Shown: one piece after another, positions 49,201-59,504 of the stretch
How the letters are laid out: each line of letters starts with the position of its first letter
How positions within the stretch are numbered: position 1 is the first letter of the stretch
From: Kudoa neothunni
Lineage: Eukaryota; Cnidaria
Direction of reading: 5' to 3'
Assembly: GCA_964304625.1 (NCBI GenBank)
Contig: OZ199839.1
Location: 7,316,001 to 7,380,000 of the forward strand
DNA: 64,000 bases
Position numbers and translations under genes: made by a program
Notes under the pieces: model-generated
The model's input: the letters and a program-made list of their open reading frames with translations, nothing else
The model's database searches: none
Told to the model about the DNA's origin: nothing

Positions 49201-51430
49201 AACTAATAAACAAGAAGTACCCAGAAAAGTGCGTGGAAATTGGCAAATCACATTACTTGTACTTACGTTATTTAGCATCTTTTTAAGATAATTTTTATAA
49301 AATTTTTGATTGAAATATTATAATAAACAATGACTAATCAATATTCTAACTAAATTGGTTTTTAAAAAGTGCGTGAAATTGGTTATTTGCTGTAATACAT
49401 ATTTGCATGCGGTCACAATGGCCACCTCCAGGTTCTCGTGTAAACTTTACCTCAGGTGTTCGAGGGTTAAAACTCAATTTTAAAATTGAATGTACAAGCA
49501 CGAACTTTCTCATCGCAAATGATTCACTATTGTTTTGATATAAATTTATAAAACTGTAACTAAATTCTCACCATTAAATATAATTAAACGTAATTAAACA
49601 TAATTAGTGAATCAAATTAGTTGACACAATAATATATTATCTTTGTTACCATATATAATAAATATTACACACGAAAATACGTTAAAATACGTTAAGTTAA
49701 AATGCCCCCATATCGAATATCTATCTAATGACTTTTAAATTAATGCAAGTAGACATCCCGATATTAGAAAAAATAAATTAACCACAATCTCATTTGATTT
49801 ATATCATGAATCAGAAAGTTGTCCGATTAAATTTGAGGAAAAAGTCGGCCCTCATTCAACAAACAATTATCAATTTACTTGGTGGATGATGTGAAACTTG
49901 TTCGCTAACAAATGAAACATCTCCTTTCTGTGCCCACGGGATAGGAGAATCGGATGCACAAGCATCAGTCTACATCACCGATCGAACAAAAATGCTGTAA
50001 TACAATGACTGAATCAAACTTACGTTTAAACGATCTGGCATTCTGTACAAGCATTTAAACACTTCTCCAATAATAGGGTTGTAAGGTTTTTTGGCCACTG
50101 AACCCTAACATAAAAACAACGTTTGGAGACGAATTTACGATATCTACCATAAAAACAATCAATTACCCGTCTCCCAGCGTGAAAACTTGACAAATAAAAT
50201 TTCAAAGCACCAAGCATTCTTTCCATCGGAGTGGGTAATTTTGGTATGCTACAAACAATAACTTACACCACTCAAAACCACACACACAATATCACCTAGT
50301 AAAGAGGTATGGATGAGCAAAAAACTCCGAATACATCTCCAACAATGATCTCCTCTCAAGAATAAAAGTTGGCAAGGTGATCTTTGTAAGATCCATGCCA
50401 ATTTTTACTTGAGACAACAAATGAGTTATCACACTGTGACCATCTTCATTGCCTATAGATTTGGTGATGTAATATCAATAACACACATAAGCCACATCGA
50501 ATTATTCCCTTGTGTTTCGATAGCACAAGAACAATCGTTGGTTAAATGTGATGAGAATCAGTTGATTCTCATCACAAATTTCAATAATCAGACAAAAATA
50601 AGAATAATCCAATTGCTAATTACAGCGATCAGGAATTTCAAACGGATCCTCTTCGTTGCCATATTCGATGTTGTTATCCAATTCCACTTTGGAGAGGCTT
50701 GTGTTACTTTCACCTTGAACGCCATTATTGCATTCGGCCATATTACACAATATAAACCGTTGATTGATTGAAATCCAGCATCGTCATCCGATAATGCCAT
50801 ACATTTATCATTAACTTTGGAACTGTTCACTTTGGAGATCCGAAATTTAACCAAACCATTCATCCATAAAAAATAATTACTATTTTCTACACCTGACATA
50901 ACCGATACACACGCAGGCCCGCAATCAACAAGCAATGATACCCTTTCCGACTCTTTACGACTTTACTTAACCAAATTCGTTATCTTCTTCATTTGATTCA
51001 TTAGTTACTTTTAATGTTGGACAATTTGACTTGGATTTATCGGAATTTTCCTCAAACTATTAAATGTGCTTTGGTGCGGTTGTAACCATTGATGACGAAT
51101 AATCACCATGGGAAACCACTTATTTCAATGTTGTTACTGAGATGAACATTATCGATAAAGTCACAGTTACTTTCAGTTATTTGTGAGGATGTAGATAAAA
51201 CCCCCTTTTAAATATACGGAGATGAGAGTGTGTTCTGTAGGTAGATAAGATGTTATCTTGTTGTTCATTATCTCCTGAAACGTTCGGTCCGTTATAGAGG
51301 ACCTGTTCAAAGATCGTATTAGTTGTTGTTATCGAATGAAGTTTAATTGGAAAATTATTGTTACAAATAATACTGTTGTTTGAGGTTATGTTTTTGTTGC
51401 AATTATATGTGAGAAACTCAACAAATGTTC
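43283..51430 (-). CDS. OSBPL9: OSBPL9-like oxysterol-binding-related protein
   Basis: Confident exons (minus strand): 50452-50296, 50248-50167, 50104-50024, 49969-49879, 44651-44380, 44329-44216, 44161-44058, 43481-43412 and 43360-43283; a probable upstream exon ends at 50624. All junctions keep phase. The protein matches the ORP9/OSBPL9 lipid-binding domain in order: [36 protein letters not shown], the ORP signature [34 protein letters not shown], and a charged C-terminal helix ([10 protein letters not shown]). The family exchanges sterol or phosphatidylserine for PI4P at membrane contacts. Upstream Asn/acidic-rich exons continue to about 51430; no PH domain was found. The intron 49878-44652 is 5.2 kb, far larger than its neighbours. 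Confidence 0.88.
45280..45490 (-). repeat. Interspersed repeat family A, copy 2 (inverted)
   Basis: The complement contains GGCTATTGGCACTGCAAATA and TATTCAGGGGTTAC, aligning with 7470-7560 and 53780-53850. It lies in the large OSBPL9-like intron. Confidence 0.45.
45608..49466. mobile_element. TTAA-flanked piggyBac-type insertion in an intron
   Basis: It is bounded by TTAA at 45604-45607 and 49467-49470. The ends are inverted: CCCTCGAATGCCTTCAGGTG on the left, complement CCCTCGAACACCTGAGGTAA on the right. It is 3,859 bp long and contains the second copy of repeat C. No intact transposase frame is seen, and the short minus-strand frames at 48208-48501 and 48803-49036 are not recognisable. It accounts for most of the oversized OSBPL9-like intron. 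Confidence 0.65.
46285..48054 (+). repeat. 1.8-kb repeat family C, copy 2
   Basis: Direct repeat of 29140-31015. The central 0.85 kb (46841-47686) is almost identical to copy 1. Copy 2 lacks about 67 bp present at 29698-29765, a segment flanked in copy 1 by two copies of TCGATAAGTTT. It carries a 69-codon frame (47039-47248) that is not conserved in copy 1. Confidence 0.8.
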
Positions 51431-52290
51431 TATTTTAATGGATAATTTATTTTTTTTCGACGAACAAATGTGTTAACCGTTGAAACCTAGCGTATGCATT
51501 TGTTCCAAATAATCAAATCTTAATTCTCGCACTTCGCCTCGGTCTTATAATATTCAAATTATTCAATAGTCAATAGTGGTAAGTACACATTTAATCCACG
51601 TTAAGATTAAATACTTTAAAGTCTGAATTGTTTATTGTTTTATAATTGGTTTACTCGCCGATTAACAACGATGTTTTTAAATCGATGTTAAATATTTGTA
51701 TGATATTAAAACAACGATGTCAAGTAGGATTATTCTGAAAATAACTTGGTTTTTATCGAGCTGTATTGAAAACTTAGCTAATACAAATTATTAATAAAAT
51801 TTATCGTTATTCACAAAAAACAATTTCATAAAACAAACTGGGGTTCAACATAACAAAATTTGTGCAGTGTATAAATTAGGGTTTAGACAATAGTTAAAGC
51901 TCAGAATATAAAAATAATGATCTAATAATTATAAAGTTTATTATTCTTTTAAATTATAATATTTATTGCTTACAAATATTTATATGGGTTATTTAGGAAT
52001 AATGTAGCCATTAAGCTTCTAAGTCAAGTCACATGAAAATTTACACCCTCCAAGTATCATTAGTATAATTGGAATCAAAAACATCCCACGTTTCTATTTG
52101 AAAAAATATTCTAAAAAATGATAATTTGGATTTTCAGAAGTTTTTAAAATATTTGAGAGATCCGTATATACTCAGTTATTTCATAAATGTCATCATGAAA
52201 TATTGTGCGCGCATGTGAGAATGATAAAGAAATATTTGAACCACTGCGTATTTGTGTGTATTACGCTTGAACTCACATATTTTCTATAAA
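51431..52290. other. Region upstream of the OSBPL9-like gene
   Basis: The first exons and promoter of the OSBPL9-like gene should lie here or further out. I see no PH-domain coding exon, TATA box or other feature I can support. Confidence 0.3.
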
Positions 52291-52292
52291 TA

Positions 52293-52585
52293 TTGTTGGG
52301 TCTCCGACTTCTCCAGTTTAGCGCGGGAAACATTTGGGCGGCCGCGGGGTCAACACTTACAAACTATTTCCCTCATAATCCAAACCGTGTTTGACCCCGG
52401 GTTCTCCACCACGACAGCTCTAGTCTTAGACCTACGAGTTGCTTACGGAGCTTTTGGGTCTAAGCCGAACGTAGAAGACCCCGAATCACCAGCCCCTCCC
52501 TCACCCTATATAAACCACCTCGTGATTAGAGTATTGATTGTCTTGTTTATTTCTTAGTTGAGTCTCCCTCTTTTGCATTTTTGGC
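52293..52585 (+). mobile_element. LTR-like segment (possible solo LTR)
   Basis: This GC-richer block begins TGTTGGGTCTCC and ends near TTTTGCA, with a TATATAAA box at 52506 and an ordered promoter-like layout. TGGCGCGACA immediately downstream resembles a tRNA primer-binding start of Ty3/gypsy elements. No second LTR or retroelement coding region is present. The open frame 52252-52557 is taken as fortuitous. Confidence 0.4.
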
Positions 52586-52709
52586 GCGACATTTCAAATA
52601 TAACTCAAAATCCAGCTTATTTAACTAAATTAATTCTTTATTTAATTTGCGCTTAAGTGATAATAAATATCATAATCCTGACATAGACACCTGCGGAAAA
52701 CCTTTAGCG

Positions 52710-52732
52710 TAGATAGATAGATAGATAGATAC
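52710..52732 (+). repeat. GATA microsatellite
   Basis: About five tandem GATA units. Confidence 0.9.
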
Positions 52733-52819
52733 GCTTAAAATGTTCATTAGGGCGAAAACTACGCGTAAAATTCCATCTAAAGATGCCGTAGTTCATCAAC
52801 CAACATGACAAAACTTCCC

Positions 52820-53400
52820 GGATTATTTTGTTACCGCAATCTTTTCCATACCATCAACAAGGTAAAACTCGCATTATTTGGTCGAATCTATGTAATGAGA
52901 ATAAATCTCGATATATCTTTCCTTCCTTCTAACCCAAATATCTCTTTAACCGATCCTCGATTATCCCTGGGATATCCCATCAGAAATAAACAGTTAATGA
53001 ACCCATCCAATTCAATCCATTTATCACCAAAAATTTTTCCGCCGAAAAAACTGGATATTTTAAAATAATTTCGTGCATAATAGAATTAATCATTATGCTG
53101 AAAGTACCAATTGTATTTTGTTACAACAACGGAGAAACACCAGGACAACTATCCATAATATTTGCAATACATGTTCTATATGCAAACGGCGGGTTCATCG
53201 ACCGTAACGTTGTTCCGTTCTTGTGTATTAATGAGTTAAGTTGTATATCTGTATCGATATCATTTTTTTCCAAAGATAAATAATCATAAAATGGAAAAAT
53301 GAATCTGAAGACTCGGTATCGGAGTAATTACTATTAAGATCACTTGGACACAAATTGAAATTAATTATGGTGCATGAGCGATGAAGATTAGGATATGATA
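52820..53400 (-). CDS. Possible multi-exon gene, unrecognised
   Basis: Several minus-strand stretches have coding-like composition: one around 53380-53290 with S-D-T-E-S-S-D-S, one at 53290-53140 with N-P-P-F-A-Y-R-T-C-I-A-N-I-M-D-S-C, and one at 53040-52890 with W-I-E-L-D-G-F-I-N-C-L-F-L-M-G-Y. They are in different frames with GT/AG sites between them, but I could not find a set of introns that joins them in phase. It may be a rapidly evolving gene or a decayed one. Confidence 0.3.
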
Positions 53401-53759
53401 TTCATGCAATAAAAATATATTTACTCAATAGAGTTTTTTCAAAGTTTTCCCAAACATTTAAATAACTATTTTGAATAATTAGATGAACAAAAATCGAGAG
53501 GTCTTTCGGACCCCAATTTTACTTTTTACTTTCTACTTTCTACTTGGAGGGTGTTTTTGCATTAATTTTTTGTCTGCGAATGAAAAAGTTTGTTGATTCG
53601 ACGCATTTTACCACAGAAAATTTTATTGGAAAAGACCGACTGCCGAAAATTTCCCAAAAAATTAATGTGGTAGAAAATTGATTACTAATGACGCCTGGAG
53701 TCCAAAAGACCCCAATTATACCTAGGGGATTAATCCAAGCAGTCAATTCCCGCAATTGG

Positions 53760-53990
53760 CTCGGTTATAAGAATAAACGAAATGGCTATTTGGAACGATA
53801 AATAATATTCAGTTAACACTAGTTTTGACTATTCTTTATTATTTCTAATCCCTAAGAACGAAGGATTGGAATGAAATAACTTGATTTAGCAAAATCTAAA
53901 AAATTAAATCTGAATATAAATTTTGAGTAAGAGTTGATGGGATTAAAAATTGTCATTATGCAAGCGTGTGTGCTTGTTAGGACCAGAATT
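53760..53990 (+). repeat. Interspersed repeat family A, copy 3
   Basis: It shares TAATATTCAGTTAACACTAG and downstream blocks with 7480-7700 (same orientation). Confidence 0.5.
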
Positions 53991-55349
53991 TACCCCCCCA
54001 AATAGTCCTCTGCTGTAGCTTGACTTGAAAATTTCAGGATTCGGGATTTTTATTCAAAAAAATTGCTAAATTATTCGTTCTCACATTATTTTGAGAGGTA
54101 ATTAACATTCTTAGATTAACTTTGTGCTCTGTTGGGGGCATCTTTATGAATTCCCCTTGTCAATAATTAATAAACATTTTTCTCAAAAATAAATGTACTT
54201 TTTTCACTTGATGGTCCTGTTTTTATAAACACGTCTGCATCCACGACCATCATTCAAATCAAGTGAAAGAAGACACACGGCATCTTGCTTATTCGGAAGT
54301 CGGTGAACGAATCGAAGTGCGTTTGGAACGCTCGGAGAAAGATCATCATAGTCGTCACTGTTTTAGTACTTTCATATTTTAAAATAAATATTCGGTGAAA
54401 AAATCGAACCTGTTATCAAAAATTTGTTTCCCCCGTAAAATCCCAAATTTATAAAATTATTCCGGATTCGTGATTAGCTACTCCCGAAATTTTCAAGTTT
54501 TAACTATAGCTAAACTAGTATAAAACCTCAAGGTAACTATGAATTTGGCTTCCAAGTTAAGGGGATAAATTTCGTTTTTTCATCAGGATGGGAGGGTAAA
54601 TTTGAAAAAACGATTTTGAACCCCCGACCTAGATGATATCATCATATTTTCGACCGAATGAAAAAAGACATATTAAACACTTGAAAAACGTACGCATCTG
54701 TTTTAGACTGAGAAAATCCACGCATTAATTATACTAAAATGACGTTCGCAATCGCCCGAATATTATATATAAAAAAGAAAACTATTATAAATACTACAAA
54801 ATCTATTTTAATAGTTTATAGTTTAAAACAGATTAAAATTCAATTGGATATCTAAATATCCATTGCTCATTGGTACGCCTTTTTTCCAATATAAATAGCG
54901 TATGGACCTTTAATTTAGATGTTGCGGTTGCAGAGACACTGTGTTTTTAAAAAATAACGACCAAATCGTCTCTATAATTCTCATTAAAATTATATTTTCA
55001 GATCCACTAAATTTTTCGATTTTATTAAAAACTAAAAATGAAGGTTTTTATCATTTCAATAAAATTTGTGACAGAAAATAAAATACACCTTATTCGAATT
55101 TAGTTGATGTTTTACAATAACATTCGAAAAACTTATTCAATTAAATAACTTAATAAAATTTTCTGGGTAAATGGATAATAAAATAAATTATTTGATTTAT
55201 TTTACTACAATTGGATCCTATTTATCAAGCATTGCTGCAATGGAATTTAAATAATTTTTCAAATAACAACCAAAACGAGACCAAATAATGGCATATAATT
55301 ATTACTAACTAGATAGGCAAGTATCCAAGTCAAATATCGAGTCCTTAAC
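53991..55349. other. Intergenic, nothing recognised
   Basis: AT-rich with a few GC-richer patches (54000-54040, 54540-54640) containing runs of C or G that may be transposon termini. No gene is seen. Confidence 0.35.
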
Positions 55350-56023
55350 TTACTCTTTGGGAAAATAACTCTTGATATAATTTTGGAAGTCAAAACACCG
55401 GACACAGAAGGGCTTCTTGGTGGCTGTCATCAATCGGGACATGTTGCTGATTGACACCATTGTTTCTTTTCCGATGGACATCAACAATACGCAAATACAT
55501 GGATCATCTTTGCATTGTTCCTTGATTTCCATAAGAGAGCTGTAGACCATTTTCTCCAAATTGATGGCTTTTTCGAATGCATCCTCCAATTTTATCTTGT
55601 CGTTTCCTGAGACGCATAAATCGGCCTTTTAAAAATGGTTAAAAAGAAAAGTTGACGAGCAAATATTCATTACTTTTATAGGGCTCAGAATGACACTTCC
55701 ACCTCTACAGTTGATAAATCCTACCACCTTGCACCATTTCAATTAATAATATTACAATAAGTGGGGAGTACTTTCTTGACGTGTTCGGCTTCTTCCATTG
55801 ATTGTTGATTAAAAAATTCAACCACATTTGGAAGCGCTTGGTCCGGTCTATCGAAGTAGATGGCCTTTAAACATAGCAATTATTTTTTAAATTCTATGCA
55901 TAAATTTACCAAGGATTTGTAAGCATACATTACAGTTATCTCCAAGTTGAGGTGTTTGTTTAACAGTTCCTCACTTTTCTTTGAGAGAGCCATGGAATCT
56001 TCCTTTCTGCGATCTGAACTCAT
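55350..56023 (-). CDS. FTH: Ferritin (divergent, cytosolic-type), 4 exons
   Basis: Exons 56023-55910, 55864-55772, 55727-55674 and 55625-55350 join to 179 codons (178 aa), normal for a ferritin subunit; introns are 45, 44 and 48 bp, all phase 0. Ferritin subunits form a 24-mer that oxidises and stores iron. Ferroxidase ligands aligned with human H-ferritin: Glu28 (E27), Tyr35 (Y34), Glu62/Glu63 (E61/E62), His66 (H65) and Glu111 (E107) are kept, but Thr142 replaces Q141. The loop N-C-R-G-G is family-typical. There is no signal peptide, so the protein is probably cytosolic. The C-terminus carries an unusual C-V-R-C motif. Divergence is high but the family call is secure. Confidence 0.93.
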
Positions 56024-56057
56024 ATTAATATTTTAGGTGTCCCCGACCAATACGAGA

Positions 56058-56064
56058 TTTTATA
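56058..56064 (-). promoter_or_regulatory. Possible TATA box of the ferritin gene
   Basis: TATAAAA on the minus strand lies about 35 bp before the start codon, implying a leader of only about ten bases if used. No iron-responsive-element loop (CAGTGN) is seen between it and the ATG. Confidence 0.4.
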
Positions 56065-59000
56065 CAATCAAACTGCGATTTGTTGCAATCAGCGAGAGAT
56101 TTATTTGAAACTATCAATGAGGTATTTTCACAACAAAAGTGAATTTTGTTGTTGCTATTGTGAAAACTATTGCAATCAATGCATAATTTTTGTGATCCAT
56201 GTGAAATTTGTTACTACCAACATAAGATTCAAGTGAATAACATGAGATTGAACTGCCGCCAGAAACTGTTTAAAATCTACTTTAATAATGTAATAATCGA
56301 ATATTAAATAGACGAGAATTATTTTTGATCGATTTTGCTTCGATTTTTTGGTCCGTTAAATCAATAACATCATTCCGTGAAAAACTAGACATATTAGTTA
56401 AAGTAATATAATTGAGATATTAGAAAATGATTTATTCGTCTGGCCTCTGATGATTAAATTATTTAACACCAACGGGATCTTATTTATCTGCGATAAGAAA
56501 TATAACTCGTGATCGTGGGAATCAAAAGTATTGTTAGAGTATACAACGGAGGGTATACGCATTTTCGGCAATGCAAACGACCCGTATGTTAATATTCAAA
56601 GAAAACCTGATATTCTTACAATTCTCTGAGTTCATTTCTTATTTTAAAAATTTTATATGACTATTACATAAGATATCTGCTAAAAAATAATGTTTAGTAA
56701 ATATTTTAACATCTCTTAAAATGAACGATTTTGTTTATTTATGCATGTTTTATGTTCAGGTCCAATTGTGACTTATCTTAAAAGCTTAGATTTAGCTTTT
56801 GGTTAGCGAAAAATATAGAATTAGATAAGGCAAGAGAATTACTGATTAAAATTGATATTTAGAGGAATTTGCTTGTAGTTTGCAAAACGTTTTAACCTAT
56901 AGAAGGAGATTACTCTATATAATTGATAAAAAATACTAATTTCTGCGAAAAAAAATATTTTCAAGTTTGTATCATTATTTTTCATTAAAATAAACAGAAA
57001 AACGTGGAATAAGATTATTAAACTAAATGCTTAGTGAATATGAAAGGTGTATTTTTAAATTATCTACTAGCTTGTGTAAAAATTAAATGCAATAAGGGGA
57101 TATTCAACAATTTAAAAACTTTCAGAGCGTTCCAAGTATGAACCCTAAATGTCTACTGACTTTTAACTTAAGTAGAAATAAAACTCAATGTTGGATTGAT
57201 CCACATTTCAAGCTTATTTTGTTAAGTATCTCAATAACGTTCTAAAAATGACTATTATATGAAAATAGTCTCATTATTTCAATGTTTAAATGCCTCAATT
57301 CTTTTTTAAATCTAAAAGGAAAATGTATAGCAATTAAAAATTAATTTAAACAAACATCGATTCGATGGCAGAAAAGACAACTTTTATGAATCGTACGAAG
57401 ACATAAACGTTATTTTGGATCTTTAAAAGAACAAAATTAACCGGATTATATAACATAAAACGCGTTTTAAAATTCAATCAAAAAATTGTAAATTATAGAA
57501 ACCAGACGTTATGAATATAGATAAATTAGATGAGACTAACACTATTATAATGGGGTTATTAATTAGATATTATCTACACCAAGTTATTCCCAATTGAATT
57601 TTATTATTCCAATCAATTTTTCATACATAACACAAAAACGTTACCCCTGAAAGATTTACCCTTTCGCTCCTTGGGCTTATGATAGTAAACCGTATAACTT
57701 TTTTTGTAAACAAAAATATTTAATAAATTTTTGTGTTAAGTTCTAATTTTTAATGCATTGAGAATTAATACTATTTTAATTTACAGCCACAGGCATGGTG
57801 TAAAAATTTTGGTAACATTTTTTTCACCATTACAGAACCCTCTCTGTTCGCGTCCTGAGTGAAGTGAGCGTGGACCCCAAATCCGATTAAATTAAACCTA
57901 GTTTTGGATCAACACATTCAAAGCATCCATAAATTTAGGAATTCCTCTAAAAATTTAAAGCACTTGGATCGGTTTAAAAATATTACATTTAAAAAAATTA
58001 ATATCGGAATAATATTAATGATTTTGGTGTCTACAAACAAAAGTACATTTCGATTTTAAAGAAAGCGTATATATCTCGAGAAAATATATTTTTCTCTTAT
58101 ATTTGAAGATTTGAAGATGTAATATTTCATTGGGTAAATGATGATTCTAAGCATATCTTAGAATTTCACCGTGGATTACCGAGCATTAATCCAAAAATAA
58201 CTTTTCTTATTTTCGGATTTATTATTCGTTATTATAAACTTGTTACTAGAAGGATCTCAGTTGTTCCTCTGTAAAACTTTCAATTTTTATGATTTTTAGA
58301 GAGAATCAATAATGTAATTTAAAAATCGTGGGATTTTCGGTCATTTCACTTAACTCTATAATTATGAAAACCTACTGCTCATATTATTAAATTTGCAAGA
58401 TAAAAATTTTTAAAACAGAGAAAGCTAAAGATTACATCTGAAATAACGCGACATACCTAGCGTTTTCAAATATCAAATTATGAATGACAAAAAAGAATGT
58501 ATAACTCAAATTTTCAGCGTTAATTTGAACGTCACCTTTTATATATACTTTAGAAATTACGTTATACTCGCTACATCCAAGACACCTTTATTCAATTTAA
58601 TCCTTTCATAGTTAAATTGTCGTCCCCCGATTTTATACGATAACGCTGCCGCCATCCACTCGGATCAATTTTACTTGCGATTTCCTCTTTTAAAGGGTCC
58701 TCATTTTCCGAACTACCTTGTTTTCAGATGAAATATATTCAGTTTTAATTGTTGTACAATTAAATTCTTCCTTAATTTTAAATAGCCAATTTTGGTGCAT
58801 TATGGGACATTGTTTTGTAGCCTAATAACGGTTCATAATTAATTTAATTTCCTATGCATAACATCTTATAAATAATTGAAAAATTGTTTTAAAGCATGGT
58901 ACAAGGAAATTAAAAGCCATTTAGGTAGTTTTTTTCGGCACAGAACAGGAAGGGGTTCATGTAGGAACTGAAATATTATTTTATCATTTTTAAAATCAAT

Positions 59001-59165
59001 TCTCTGAGTATAATTTAAAAAAATATCTTTCATCTCTTCGGATTTAGATATTATACTAAATATCTTTAATTCAATATATCAAGTTAAATGAAGTTAACCA
59101 AAAAACCATGCCGCCATGACAATAAGCATTGAGTGATTTCATCGAATACTTTTAAGTATAGCGTC
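56065..59165. other. Intergenic, nothing recognised
   Basis: AT-rich with no supported gene. A GC-richer patch at 57835-57895 and another at 58615-58690 have no assigned identity. Confidence 0.4.
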
Positions 59166-59177
59166 TCACCATATTAG

Positions 59178-59504
59178 TTTTCATCGGCATTAATGAGGAT
59201 ACTAATTGCACTTTAAAAGTTGCTAACAATACAACCAGAGACATCCTAGACGAATGATTGTAGAGACTGTGGAGGATGAATCTATACTTTGAGTTGGATA
59301 CAACTGATTGGCGGAGTTTGGATTTTTTTATACAAATTATTCACAAACGAATCTTATCTCCAAAAAATCCACACAAATGTGATGATTAAGAATCCTGAAA
59401 TTTTGTATTTTGATGCTACGGATTTTTTATATTTGAACCCTTTCGTTCCGAAATTAATTTGTGTGTGCCCTAAAGATAGTATATTATGTAAAAATGGTTA
59501 ATTA
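59178..59504 (+). pseudogene. Possible Ras-association-like fragment
   Basis: After an acceptor-like TATTAG at 59178 the plus strand encodes F-I-G-I-N-E-D-T-N-C-T-L-K-V-A-N-N-T-T-R-D-I-L-D, which has the layout of an RA/ubiquitin-like fold start (as in Grb7 or RIAM proteins). The following open frame (59289-59501) contains I-K-N-P-E-I-L-Y-F-D, faintly like the RA-PH linker. The frames do not join without stops, so this may be short exons or a relic. Weak call. Confidence 0.25.

Noticed and set aside
50409-50771. 120-codon plus-strand ORF
   Set aside because: It is antisense to OSBPL9-like exons that align well with the family.
55990-56060. Iron-responsive element in the ferritin leader
   Set aside because: No CAGTGN loop with a stem is present in the short sequence before the ATG.
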